Origin: Brevibacillus aydinogluensis
Lineage (GTDB): Bacteria > Bacillota > Bacilli > Brevibacillales > Brevibacillaceae
Direction: 5' to 3' (one strand)
Length of the DNA stretch: 64,000 bases
Assembly (NCBI RefSeq): GCF_031954365.1
Contig: NZ_JAUSVZ010000002.1
How positions within the stretch are numbered: the stretch's first letter is position 1; every line of letters starts with the position of its first letter. Of this stretch, positions 34,777-42,847 are shown one piece after another. Under the pieces are notes generated by a model. That model was not told the DNA's origin. It saw nothing but the letters and a program-made list of their open reading frames with translations, and ran no database searches. Made by a program: the position numbers and the translations under genes.

Positions 34777-35660
34777 TTTGCATCCAACCGCACACCGAAA
34801 ATCTTGGCTTCGATTTGCCGGCCCGTTTGAGTGGCAGCCAGACCGCCCTGCGCCGTCTCCTTCAGCGCAGTCGGCATGGAACAGCCGATGCGGTACATCG
34901 CTTCGATCACCTCATCCGTGGGTACGACGCTCTTGATCCCGGCCAATGCCATGTCCGCCGCCACAGTCGCGATGGCTGCTCCCATCGCATTGCGCTTGAC
35001 ACAGGGAACCTCCACCAGTCCGGCCACGGGGTCACACACCAGACCGAGCATGTTTTTGAGCGCGATCGCGACAGCCTGAGCCGACTGCTCCGGTGTGCCG
35101 CCCGCCATTTCCACGATTGCTGCCGCCGCCATCGCCGTTGCCGATCCTACCTCTGCCTGGCAGCCGCCGGCGGCACCGGAGATGAAAGCGTTGTTGGCGA
35201 TGCAGTAGCCGATCGCGCCTGCCGTAAACAGGAAATTGACCATTTCTTCGCGGCTCGGCTTCAGTCGGTCAGAGACGGCAAACAGCGTTCCCGGCACAAT
35301 CCCGCACGCCCCAGCGGTCGGCGTCGCCACGATCGTGCCCATCGCCGCGTTTACTTCGTTTACGGCCACCGACATCGACACCGCATTCAAAAGCGTCGGG
35401 CCGGAAAGAAACGGCTTGGTTTTCATGTATTCCTGCAGCTTCTTGGCGTCGCCGCCGGTCAACCCGCTGTGGGAGCGGATATCTTCTGTCAAGCCGCGCC
35501 GCACTGCCTTTTCCATCACGTCCAGATTGGTGTACATGTCGTGCATGATCTCTTCCCGGCTGCGCTGGGAGACTTCCATTTCCGCCTCGATCATCACCTG
35601 GGAGATCTTTTTCCCTTGGGTTTCCGCCAATTCCACTAGTTCGGCCACGTTGCGAAACAT
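34773..35660 (-). CDS. sdaAA: L-serine dehydratase, iron-sulfur-dependent, alpha subunit
   Basis: A 295-residue subunit that with SdaAB deaminates L-serine to pyruvate and ammonia using an oxygen-sensitive [4Fe-4S] cluster. The conserved cysteine regions GACGIVPGT, GGCQAEVGSA and CDPVAGLVEVPC are all present. ATG at 35660 (MFRNVAELVE) matches the family start; GAGGAG lies about 13 nt upstream. An ATG at 35684 is an alternative. Translationally close to sdaAB (30-bp gap) and overlaps recG. Confidence 0.94.
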   Translation of the reverse strand: MFRNVAELVELAETQGKKISQVMIEAEMEVSQRSREEIMHDMYTNLDVMEKAVRRGLTEDIRSHSGLTGGDAKKLQEYMKTKPFLSGPTLLNAVSMSVAVNEVNAAMGTIVATPTAGACGIVPGTLFAVSDRLKPSREEMVNFLFTAGAIGYCIANNAFISGAAGGCQAEVGSATAMAAAAIVEMAGGTPEQSAQAVAIALKNMLGLVCDPVAGLVEVPCVKRNAMGAAIATVAADMALAGIKSVVPTDEVIEAMYRIGCSMPTALKETAQGGLAATQTGRQIEAKIFGVRLDAK

Positions 35661-35690
35661 GTTGTTGGGTTCACTCCTCTTCATCCTGCT

Positions 35691-36356
35691 TCAGCCAAGC
35701 GAAAGCAGGGAAACGTCTAAGATGTGGGGAATCTGCCTGATCTCGTCCAGCACCTGTGGCGATACCACCGCGTCGGTTTCGATCGCCATCAGGGCGCGCG
35801 AACCGCGGTCGTGCCGGGAGACTTCCATATGGCCCACGTTGATGCGGTGCTGCGTCAGCACCCTGGCCACACCGGCAATCATGCCGAAGCGATCCTCATG
35901 GAGCACCATCAAGGTCGGGGTGTCAAAGCCAAGCTGAAAAGAAAAGCCATTAATCTCCGAGACTTCGATTTTACCGCCGCCGATGGAAACGCCGACTACT
36001 TCGATCTCCTGATCGTCGTCGGCCAACCGGATGCGGGAGGTGTTGGGATGGCCGGTCAGCTCGTCGGACGTCTTCAGCTGTACGTCGACGCCCATGTCTT
36101 TGGCGATGCGAAGCGAGTCCTTCAGACGCAGGTCGGACGTCTCGAAGTCGAGAATGCCGGCTACCGTAGCCACGTCTGAGCCGTGTCCCTTGTACGTCTT
36201 GGCAAACGAGCCGTAAAAGGTGATCTCTGCCCGCTTCGGCTGCCGGCCGAACAGCCTCCGGGCCACTCGGCCGATGCGCGCCGCGCCGGCTGTATGGGAA
36301 CTTGATGGCCCGACCATGATCGGACCGATGATGTCAAACACGCTTTTGTATTTCAC
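35691..36356 (-). CDS. sdaAB: L-serine dehydratase, iron-sulfur-dependent, beta subunit
   Basis: A 221-residue subunit. The N-terminal serine-dehydratase beta domain opens with FDIIGPIMVGPSSSHTAGAA, and a C-terminal ACT domain covers about 148-221 (TLMVLHEDRFGMIAGVARVL), which in this enzyme class binds serine or regulates activity. GTG start at 36356 follows AGGAGGAG. First gene of an sdaAB-sdaAA-recG operon; a candidate catabolite-response element lies about 70 bp upstream. Confidence 0.94.
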   Translation of the reverse strand: MKYKSVFDIIGPIMVGPSSSHTAGAARIGRVARRLFGRQPKRAEITFYGSFAKTYKGHGSDVATVAGILDFETSDLRLKDSLRIAKDMGVDVQLKTSDELTGHPNTSRIRLADDDQEIEVVGVSIGGGKIEVSEINGFSFQLGFDTPTLMVLHEDRFGMIAGVARVLTQHRINVGHMEVSRHDRGSRALMAIETDAVVSPQVLDEIRQIPHILDVSLLSLG

Positions 36357-36424
36357 CCGGTTCTCCTCCTGAATGGCAAGGGGTCACATATGCAAGCTAC
36401 ACTCTCATTGTATCGTACCACTTT

Positions 36425-36438
36425 TGAAAGCGCTACAT
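36425..36438. promoter_or_regulatory. Candidate cre (CcpA) site upstream of sdaAB
   Basis: TGAAAGCGCTACAT fits the Gram-positive cre consensus TGWAARCGYTWNCW with one mismatch. Position between the degV terminator and sdaAB suggests carbon-source control of serine deamination; this is inference. Confidence 0.4.
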
Positions 36439-36450
36439 AAATGAAAAGTG

Positions 36451-36480
36451 AAAAACCTCCCTGTATCGTTCAGGGAGGCT
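36451..36480 (-). terminator. Terminator after degV
   Basis: On the minus strand CCTCCCTG-AACGATA-CAGGGAGG is followed by TTTTTC. Confidence 0.85.
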
Positions 36481-36487
36481 GTCACCT

Positions 36488-37342
36488 TTACGCTTTTATC
36501 ATCATGACGCCTAACAGACCCGGTCCCGCGTGCGTGCCGACGATCGGGCCGATTTGCTGCAGGTAGGCTTCGGCCACGTTGAACTCCTGCTTGACCCGCG
36601 CCAACAGGTCCGCCGCATCGTCGGGAATCGCACTGTGCAGTACGGCCATCTTGACCGGATCGTCGCCGGCGTACTCCTTCAGCGCCTCCAAGACGCGTGC
36701 CAGCGCCTTTTTCGTTCCCCTCACCTTGTCGAACGGAGCGACGTATCCCGCCTCGTCCAGCGTGAGGATTGGCTTGATGTTTAACAGCGAGCCGATCAGC
36801 GCCGACGCCTTGCCGATCCGGCCGCCTTTTTGCAGGTACTCCAACGTGTCAACGATGAAGTAGACCCGGACTTCATGTAAAAAGTGATCGATCATGTCCA
36901 GGATCTGCTGCTTGGTCTTCCCTTCCCGGGCCGCCCGAGCCGCTTCCACACAGATCATGCCGTAGACAAACGACGCCTTGCGGGAATCGATCACCGTGAT
37001 GTCCACCTGTTCCTCCAGCATCGACCGGGCAATCAGCGCGGACTGGTACGTGCCGGACATTGCGCCGGACAGCATGATGGCGATAATCTGGACGTCTTTG
37101 CCGTGCTGGTCGATGATCGCCCTGTACGCCTCCGCGAAATCGAGCGGCGACGGCTGCGATGTGGTCGGCAGCGTCTCGGACTGTTTCAGCTTATCGTAAA
37201 AAGCGGAAGCGGTAATGGTGACCCCGTCCGTGTAGGTCTCCTCGCCAAACATCACCTTGAGCGGCACGGACACGATCCCGAGAGACTCGCGCAGCGATTG
37301 ATCGATGTCCGATGCACTGTCGGTCAAAATCACAATAGACAT
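36488..37342 (-). CDS. DegV-family fatty-acid-binding protein (FakB-like)
   Basis: A 284-residue DegV protein. The hallmark ILTDSASDI starts the fold, with FCT-binding residues in LPTTSQPSP and the LSGAMSGTYQSA loop; the C-terminal SHIGPVVGTHxGPG-like segment is seen as QIGPIVGTHAGPGLLG. DegV proteins are FakB subunits that bind a fatty acid and present it to the kinase FakA for phosphorylation. The gene lies 36 bp downstream of fakA, which strongly supports that role. ATG at 37342 follows GAGAGGAG at about 11 nt. Confidence 0.9.
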   Translation of the reverse strand: MSIVILTDSASDIDQSLRESLGIVSVPLKVMFGEETYTDGVTITASAFYDKLKQSETLPTTSQPSPLDFAEAYRAIIDQHGKDVQIIAIMLSGAMSGTYQSALIARSMLEEQVDITVIDSRKASFVYGMICVEAARAAREGKTKQQILDMIDHFLHEVRVYFIVDTLEYLQKGGRIGKASALIGSLLNIKPILTLDEAGYVAPFDKVRGTKKALARVLEALKEYAGDDPVKMAVLHSAIPDDAADLLARVKQEFNVAEAYLQQIGPIVGTHAGPGLLGVMMIKA

Positions 37343-37378
37343 GTTGCGCAAAACTCCTCTCACAGCACACGGCTGCGC

Positions 37379-39073
37379 TTATTCCACGGAAAAGATGAAC
37401 GGATAGAGCGGCTGGCCGCCAGCGAGGATTTCCACTTCCACGTCCGGATGTGCTTCAGCCAGCACCTCCTGAAGTGCTTCAGCCTGCTCCTCCTCAACTC
37501 CTTCGCCCAGAAAAATGGTGACGATGCCCGTCTCTTCGTCAACGAGACAGTTCAAAAGCGCCTTGGCGCTCTCCAGCAGATCGGTGCCGGCGGTGACGAT
37601 TTCCTTTTCGGCGATGCCGATAAAATCGCCTTCCTTGATCTCCACATCGCCCATCCGGGTGTCGCGCACGGCGCGCGTGACCAGCCCGGTCTTGACCTGG
37701 CCGATGGCGGCCGTCATCGCCTGGGTGTTGGTTTCCAGGTCTGCTCCCGCGTTGAACGCCACCAGTGCGGCCATCCCTTGGGGAATGCTCTTGCTCGGAA
37801 TCACGGTCACCGGCTTATCCGCCAGCGCGGCAGCCTGCTGGGCGGCCATGACGATATTGCTGTTGTTTGGCAGGATGATCACCTGCTTGGCGTCCAATCC
37901 TTCCACTGCCTTGACGAAGTCTTCCGTGCTGGGGTTCATCGTCTGACCGCCTTCGACCACGACATGAACGCCCATGCTGCGGTATATCTCGGCAATACCG
38001 TCTCCGGCGGCGACGGCAATCAGACCGTAAGGAAGCGGTTCCATTGGCTGGGCTTTCGCCTCACTCCCCTTTTTCTCCTCTTCACGGAGGATGTTGGCGT
38101 GCTGTTCCCGCATGTTTTCGATCTTGATCCGATGCAGGCTGCCAAACTGCTGGGCGTACTCCAGCACGCTGCCCGGGTGTTCGGCGTGTATATGTACCTT
38201 GACCAGTTCGTCGTCAGAGATGACCAGCAAGGAATCGCCCATCTGGTCCAGATGATGGCGAAAAACCGTTTCCGAAAACGGCTTTTTGTTTGGTTCCGTG
38301 CTGTTGACCAGCCGGATCATGAACTCCGTGCAATAGCCGTAGGTGATGTCCTCTGTTTTCAGGTGCACCTGCGCGCTGTGCTGCTCGTGCACCAGTTCGT
38401 CCAGATCGACCTTGGCTGCGGATTGCTTCGCCTCTGCCGCACGCTCGTCCGACGTCTCGCCGCGCAGGGCGCGAAGGAATCCCTCGTAAACAAACAGCAG
38501 CCCTTGTCCCCCCGAGTCGACAACTCCTACTTCCTTTAGTACCGGCAGCATGTCCGGTGTGCGCAGCAGTGCAGCCTGCGCCTGTTCGTAGGTCTTTTCC
38601 ATGACCACCAATACGTCGTCTGTGGCGCGCGCCGTGTAAACGGCTTTCTCCGCTGCCTCGCGGGCAACGGTCAAAATGGTCCCTTCCACCGGCTTCATGA
38701 CTGCCTGATAGGCGGAATCAACCCCGGCTTTCAACGCCTCGGCGAATTGTCGGGCGCTGATCACGTCCTTACCGCTGACCGCTTTGCTGAATCCGCGGAA
38801 CAGCTGGGACAGAATGACCCCGGAGTTCCCCCGAGCGCCCATCAAAAGCCCTCTCGCCAGAGCGGCGGCCGCCTCTCCGATCGACACCGATTCCCGGCGC
38901 GACAGTTCCTCCACTCCTGACATGAGTGTCAAATTCATGTTAGTCCCCGTATCGCCGTCCGGCACCGGAAAGACGTTTAATCCATCCACCACTTTGGCGT
39001 TGCTTGACAGCAGCCTGGCCCCGAAATGAACCATCCGGCTAAACAGCACGCCATCGAGACGCGTATGTACCAA
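37379..39073 (-). CDS. fakA: Fatty acid kinase catalytic subunit FakA (YloV, DAK phosphatase-domain protein)
   Basis: A 564-residue protein. The N-terminal DhaL-like nucleotide-binding domain shows NVFPVPDGDTGTNMNLTLMS (Mg-binding Asp residues) and LLMGARGNSGVILSQLFRG. A middle domain and a C-terminal EDD/DegV-like region (NNSNIVMAAQQAA) follow. With FakB it phosphorylates exogenous fatty acids for phospholipid synthesis. Start is TTG at 39073, 8 nt after AAGGAGG; an upstream frame lacks a ribosome-binding site. Located between asp23 and degV, in the usual yloU-yloV order. Confidence 0.93.
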   Translation of the reverse strand: MVHTRLDGVLFSRMVHFGARLLSSNAKVVDGLNVFPVPDGDTGTNMNLTLMSGVEELSRRESVSIGEAAAALARGLLMGARGNSGVILSQLFRGFSKAVSGKDVISARQFAEALKAGVDSAYQAVMKPVEGTILTVAREAAEKAVYTARATDDVLVVMEKTYEQAQAALLRTPDMLPVLKEVGVVDSGGQGLLFVYEGFLRALRGETSDERAAEAKQSAAKVDLDELVHEQHSAQVHLKTEDITYGYCTEFMIRLVNSTEPNKKPFSETVFRHHLDQMGDSLLVISDDELVKVHIHAEHPGSVLEYAQQFGSLHRIKIENMREQHANILREEEKKGSEAKAQPMEPLPYGLIAVAAGDGIAEIYRSMGVHVVVEGGQTMNPSTEDFVKAVEGLDAKQVIILPNNSNIVMAAQQAAALADKPVTVIPSKSIPQGMAALVAFNAGADLETNTQAMTAAIGQVKTGLVTRAVRDTRMGDVEIKEGDFIGIAEKEIVTAGTDLLESAKALLNCLVDEETGIVTIFLGEGVEEEQAEALQEVLAEAHPDVEVEILAGGQPLYPFIFSVE

Positions 39074-39086
39074 CTGATGTTCCTCC

Positions 39087-39452
39087 TTACGTATCCCTGT
39101 CTGTACGTACTCCCTGTACATAGATATTTATCGCAGCCAAATCGACGCCAACCAACTGTTCCAGCGTGTACCGTACGCGCCGCTGCACGTTCCCGGCCAC
39201 TTCGGAAATCTTCACGCCGTAGCTGACGATGATATGCATGTCCAATACCACTTCACCGTTCTGGTTGTGGACAACGACGCCCTTGCTCAGATTGTCCCGC
39301 CCCAACAGTTCGGCAATACCATCTTTCAGCGCCTTCCGGGAAGCCATGCCGACGAGGCCGAACACTTCCATGGCGGCGCCCCCGGCAATCCGCGCAATCA
39401 CTTCTTCTGCAACGTTCACTTTCCCCAGAGGTGTGCTCAATTCCACTGTCAT
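39087..39452 (-). CDS. yloU: Asp23/Gls24 family envelope stress protein (YloU)
   Basis: A 121-residue protein with the complete Asp23 fold: GKVNVAEEVIARIAGGAAME, GLVGMASRK and the C-terminal EQLVGVDLAAINIYVQGV. Family members are membrane-associated or regulate fatty acid metabolism enzymes. Genetic linkage to fakA is conserved across Firmicutes. ATG at 39452 follows AAAGGAGGAG; a 13-nt gap separates it from fakA. Divergent from rpmB. Confidence 0.93.
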   Translation of the reverse strand: MTVELSTPLGKVNVAEEVIARIAGGAAMEVFGLVGMASRKALKDGIAELLGRDNLSKGVVVHNQNGEVVLDMHIIVSYGVKISEVAGNVQRRVRYTLEQLVGVDLAAINIYVQGVRTDRDT

Positions 39453-39697
39453 GCAAGGACTCCTCCTTTTAACGGCGTCACCGTTCTAGTCAGGCACGTA
39501 TTACCATGCTCTTCCCAATTCTACACCATGAAAAGCGAGAAATGAAGCGTTTTGACGGACACTCCGGGGAAAAGCGGAAAACGGGCATTTCCATGTCAAG
39601 TATTGCAATTGACAGGGGGGTGTGCTACTATAAGCAAGTGTTTGTATTTCTCACACCGGGTATCCCGTTTATATGCAGCTAAGGGAGGTGGATCGCA

Positions 39698-39886
39698 ATG
39701 GCACGTCGTTGCTTTGTAACTGGCAAGTCTGGCAAAGCTGGAAACGCTCGCTCCCACTCCATGCGTGCTACTCGCCGCAAATGGGGTGTTAACGTTCAAA
39801 AAGTGCGCATTCTCGTAGATGGTAAACCGAAGCGCGTTTACGTCAGCACCCGAGCGCTGAAATCCGGTCTCGTTACCCGCGTGTAA
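39698..39886 (+). CDS. rpmB: 50S ribosomal protein L28
   Basis: A 62-residue basic ribosomal protein: MARRCFVTGKSGKAGNARSH, RATRRKWGVNVQKVRI, STRALKSGLVTRV. It is the zinc-less form (no CxxC pair). ATG at 39698 follows AAGGGAGGTGG. As in B. subtilis, it is transcribed opposite to the surrounding genes, between spoVM and yloU. A strong bidirectional terminator follows. Confidence 0.97.
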   Translation: MARRCFVTGKSGKAGNARSHSMRATRRKWGVNVQKVRILVDGKPKRVYVSTRALKSGLVTRV

Positions 39887-39905
39887 CGCGATTCGAGACA
39901 ACGCG

Positions 39906-39933
39906 AAAAAAAGCACCCGCGAGGTGCTTTTTT
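39906..39933. terminator. Terminator after rpmB
   Basis: AAAAGCACC-CGCGA-GGTGCTTTTTT is flanked by A- and T-runs and could act on both strands. The stretch 39934-40135 contains no supportable gene. Confidence 0.85.
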
Positions 39934-40135
39934 GCATTTTCCCTGCTGTTTTTCCTTCCCCTGAACACGGGGCGCTGCCTGCTCGCGCCTCGATCGCTTT
40001 GCGAAACATCCCGGAAACGGCTGACGTACCGCCACGCGCGCCCGCTTCCGGTCTCCCCTGCATGAGAACAGCTTCCCCGGGAAGACCGGCTTCTTCCGAG
40101 GGCGGGATCAGATGTTGTGCACAGCGATGCCGCCG

Positions 40136-40219
40136 TCACTTTTTCCGGTTGAACGCCTCAATGACGGCGCGAATCATGCCACCCAAGAACTTCGGCAACT
40201 TGATGGTGTAAAACCGCAT
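40136..40219 (-). CDS. spoVM: Stage V sporulation protein M (27 aa)
   Basis: A 27-residue amphipathic peptide, MRFYTIKLPKFLGGMIRAVI then EAFNRKK, nearly identical in design to B. subtilis SpoVM (KFYTIKLPKFLGGIVRAM). SpoVM recognises convex membrane curvature of the forespore and anchors the SpoIVA coat basement layer. ATG at 40219 follows GGAGGGGTACGC. It lies beside rpmB as in B. subtilis. It is shorter than usual ORF-calling cut-offs and easily missed. Confidence 0.95.
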   Translation of the reverse strand: MRFYTIKLPKFLGGMIRAVIEAFNRKK

Positions 40220-40240
40220 GCGTACCCCTCCTTACCGAAA

Positions 40241-40417
40241 TTACTTCACGTGATACAGATACCAGCCAGCTCCCACGAGGCCCAATCCCAACAGGGTATA
40301 CCAAACCCACGGAGGTGCCGTGTACAGAAAAATGGTGATCCCTCCGACAGCCAACGCAACCCCGAGAACACGTCGCAAGGCGCCCCCCTGTCGCAGGCGA
40401 AAGGAGCGCAATCCCAT
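40241..40417 (-). CDS. Small two-helix membrane protein, unknown
   Basis: A 58-residue peptide (MGLRSFRLRQGGALRRVLGV) with two hydrophobic segments (about 19-33, VLGVALAVGGITIFL; about 40-54, LLGLGLVGAGWYLY) separated by APPWVWYT. ATG at 40417 follows GAAGGAGGTG with ideal spacing. It is 21 bp upstream of spoVM, so probably co-transcribed. A role in sporulation is possible from context only. Confidence 0.75.
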   Translation of the reverse strand: MGLRSFRLRQGGALRRVLGVALAVGGITIFLYTAPPWVWYTLLGLGLVGAGWYLYHVK

Positions 40418-40511
40418 TTACTGCCGCACCTCCTTCAGGTGTATTGTTCAAACGTGCATATTACATTATATTCCACAACGGGGCAAACATGCGTCTCCCG
40501 GTGTCGACTAA

Positions 40512-40544
40512 TAAAAAATTCAGGCAACGTGCTGCTGCCTGAAT
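40512..40544 (-). terminator. Terminator downstream of thiT
   Basis: On the minus strand ATTCAGGCA-GCAGCACGT-TGCCTGAAT is followed by TTTTTTATT. A further hairpin, CCCATTTTC ... GAAAATGGG, lies at about 40574-40602. Confidence 0.75.
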
Positions 40545-40661
40545 ACCATATGCGGATGGCTCCGCTGATATGACCCCATTTTCCCCGTAGACGAGAAAAT
40601 GGGTGCGGCACGCCGCCTGCCGAGACGGCAGCCGCCCCCTGTCTGAATCTTTTGCGTCCCG

Positions 40662-41234
40662 CTACGCGATGCGCTTCCGTCCCCCAGCCGAGAACAGCAG
40701 ATGCGGCGCGCTGGTCAGCACCACCGTCAGCACGATGCCGGCAATGATCATTTCCGGCAGCAAGTAGGTGATGTTGTAGACGAACGAGTAGAGCGCGACC
40801 GGCATCCCCTCCGGCGCGTATTGACCGAACCAGACGACGCCGGAGATAAAGTGGCAGACAAACCGTCCGATCACACCGACGAACAGGGCGCTCCACAGCA
40901 CCGCAATCCGTCGCGACGTCCCCTGCAGACCGGACAGCGGGATCATGCCGGACAGTCCCAGGGCGGCAAACGCCAGCGGGTAGTCGAGCAGCACCTGAAT
41001 GGGCGCAACAATCGTGCCCCCCAGCAGCAGCTGCAGCAGCCCGACGATCAAACCGGTGACCACGCCCGGCAGAATTCCGCGCCGCACCGCGATGAGGGCG
41101 ATCGGCACCATCACCAGGGAGACGGACCCTCCCTGCGGCATTTCAAACACCTTGATTTCGCTGAACACAACCGCAAGCGCTGCCATCATTGCCATTTCCA
41201 GCATGACGAGCAGTCGTTGTCGAGCCATGCGCAT
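40662..41234 (-). CDS. thiT: ECF-type thiamine transporter S component ThiT (YuaJ)
   Basis: A 190-residue protein with six hydrophobic segments. Early motifs are VVFSEIKVFEMPQGGSVSLV and PIALIAVRRG; a later VCHFISGVVWFGQYAPEG segment supplies the thiamine-binding Trp/Tyr/His region of the ThiT family. It works with the shared ECF energising module (EcfA/A'/T), encoded elsewhere. ATG at 41234 follows AAGGAGTG. I see no TPP (THI-box) riboswitch upstream. In Bacillus this spot next to spoVM holds thiN, another thiamine gene. Confidence 0.9.
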   Translation of the reverse strand: MRMARQRLLVMLEMAMMAALAVVFSEIKVFEMPQGGSVSLVMVPIALIAVRRGILPGVVTGLIVGLLQLLLGGTIVAPIQVLLDYPLAFAALGLSGMIPLSGLQGTSRRIAVLWSALFVGVIGRFVCHFISGVVWFGQYAPEGMPVALYSFVYNITYLLPEMIIAGIVLTVVLTSAPHLLFSAGGRKRIA

Positions 41235-41331
41235 TCACTCCTTTACCCGAAATACCAATGATAAGAACGACAGCCAAAGAGCGGCTGTGCTCATTCTAAC
41301 GGAAGCTGTCCTGTCTGTCAAAATGAAGAGA

Positions 41332-41360
41332 AAAAAAGCCGCGGAACTATCCGCGGCTTC
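41332..41360 (-). terminator. Terminator after amino-acid ABC operon
   Basis: On the minus strand AAGCCGCGGA-TAGT-TCCGCGGCTT is followed by TTTTT, 85 bp past the ATPase stop. Confidence 0.85.
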
Positions 41361-41445
41361 ATTCCTTGCCTCATGGTGTGCCCTGCTGCGGTTGCCCGCA
41401 AGCGATGGCAATGTCGTATACACGACTTTGCTCAGGACTGCGTCC

Positions 41446-42168
41446 TCACAGCATTTTTTCCAAAAACTGTTTGGCCCGCTCGCTGCGCGGACTGGTGAAA
41501 AACTCCTCCGGCGGCGCCTCCTCCACCAGCCGTCCCCCGTCGAGGAAACAGATACGGTCGGCCACTTCCCGGGCGAAGTTCATCTCGTGCGTGACGATCG
41601 CCATCGTCATGCCGGACTCTGCCAACCCTTTCATAACCTCCAGCACCTCCTTGACCATCTCCGGGTCGAGTGCCGAGGTAGGTTCGTCAAACAGCATGAT
41701 CTCCGGCTCCATTGCCAGTGACCGGGCGATGGCCACGCGCTGCTTCTGCCCGCCGGACAGCCGCGCCGGAAAGACGTCGGCCTTGTCGGAGAGGCCGACG
41801 CGGGCCAGCAGTTCCCGGGCCTTGGCTTCGGCTGCCTCCTTGGTCACGCCCTTCACCTTGACCGGCGCGTACGTCAGGTTGTCCAGCACGGTCATGTGCG
41901 GGAAGAGGTAAAAGTGCTGAAACACCATGCCGATTTTTTGCCGAATCTTCATCACGTCCGCTTTGGGGGCGGTAATCTCGTCCCCGTCGATGAAGATGCT
42001 GCCCTTTGTCGGGGTCTCCAGCAGATTGATGCAGCGCAGCAGCGTCGATTTCCCCGACCCTGACGGACCGATGATTGCCACCACGTCGCCGCGGCCGATC
42101 TCGGTGGAGATGTCGTGCAGGACGTCAAGCGATCCGAACGACTTGCTTACGTTTTGAATCTTAATCAC
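41446..42168 (-). CDS. Polar amino-acid ABC transporter ATP-binding protein (GlnQ family)
   Basis: A 240-residue ABC ATPase of exact family length. Walker A is GPSGSGKSTLL, Q-loop QKIGMVFQHFYLFPHMT, signature LSGGQKQRVAIARSLAM, Walker B IMLFDEPTSALDPE, and H-switch IVTHEMNFAREV. GTG start at 42168 follows GGAGGCTC and overlaps the permease gene by 8 bp. Substrate class (polar or basic amino acids, glutamine, cystine) cannot be narrowed from the ATPase. Confidence 0.95.
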   Translation of the reverse strand: MIKIQNVSKSFGSLDVLHDISTEIGRGDVVAIIGPSGSGKSTLLRCINLLETPTKGSIFIDGDEITAPKADVMKIRQKIGMVFQHFYLFPHMTVLDNLTYAPVKVKGVTKEAAEAKARELLARVGLSDKADVFPARLSGGQKQRVAIARSLAMEPEIMLFDEPTSALDPEMVKEVLEVMKGLAESGMTMAIVTHEMNFAREVADRICFLDGGRLVEEAPPEEFFTSPRSERAKQFLEKML

Positions 42169-42817
42169 TGCGTCTGAGCCTCCTCTCCAGACCGTGCGCA
42201 AGCCAGGTGAGCAGCATGACCATTACGTAGTACAGCGCACCGGCAATCAGGTACGGCTCGAAGTAGCGGAAGATTGTTCCCTTCACAATGTTGGCGTTCT
42301 GCATGATATCGGCCAGCCCGATCGTGGAGACCAGCGCCGATTCCTTCAACAACGCGATCGTTTCGTTCACCAGGGCAGGCAGGATGTTTTTCAGCGCCTG
42401 CGGCAGAATGATGTCGATCATCATCTGCCGGTACGGCACGCCAAGCGCCTTGGCAGCCTCCCACTGCCCCTTGTCGACAGCCATAATCCCTGCGCGGATC
42501 GTCTCTGAAATGTACGCGCCGGAGTTGAGCGTAAAGGTGAGCACGGCTGCCTCGAACTTCGAAATGTTATAGCCGAATATCTGCGGTGTCGCAAAATAGA
42601 CGAACGTCAACTGCAAAATCAGCGGCGTGCCGCGAAACACCGAGGTGTAGGCGACCGCCAGCCATTTTAGTATGCGAACGTTGGAAATCTTGATCAGCGC
42701 CAGAATCGAGCCCCAAATAAACCCCAGCACCACCGCGAGGAGCGTTACCTGTAAGGTGACCTTTACCCCGTTCAAGATAAACGGGATATAGGGCACAATC
42801 TGTTGAAAATCAAACAT
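42161..42817 (-). CDS. Amino-acid ABC transporter permease (HisM/GlnP family)
   Basis: A 218-residue permease with about five transmembrane helices starting at GVKVTLQVTLLAVVLGFIWG. It carries the EAA loop motif EAAKALGVPYRQMMIDIILP that contacts the ATPase, and the family motif YTSVFRGTPLILQLTFVYF. ATG at 42817; 30-bp gap from the binding-protein gene. Confidence 0.95.
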   Translation of the reverse strand: MFDFQQIVPYIPFILNGVKVTLQVTLLAVVLGFIWGSILALIKISNVRILKWLAVAYTSVFRGTPLILQLTFVYFATPQIFGYNISKFEAAVLTFTLNSGAYISETIRAGIMAVDKGQWEAAKALGVPYRQMMIDIILPQALKNILPALVNETIALLKESALVSTIGLADIMQNANIVKGTIFRYFEPYLIAGALYYVMVMLLTWLAHGLERRLRRSD

Positions 42818-42847
42818 GCCCGTTTTCTACTCCTTGTCAGGGCCCGG

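Noticed and set aside
39601..39640. rpmB promoter TTGACA ... TATAAG
   Set aside because: The hexamers are only 14 bp apart, too short to list as a supported promoter.
41235..41445. TPP riboswitch upstream of thiT
   Set aside because: No CTGAGA or CTGGATAATGCC-type core was found; the region holds a terminator of the ABC operon and a short leader.
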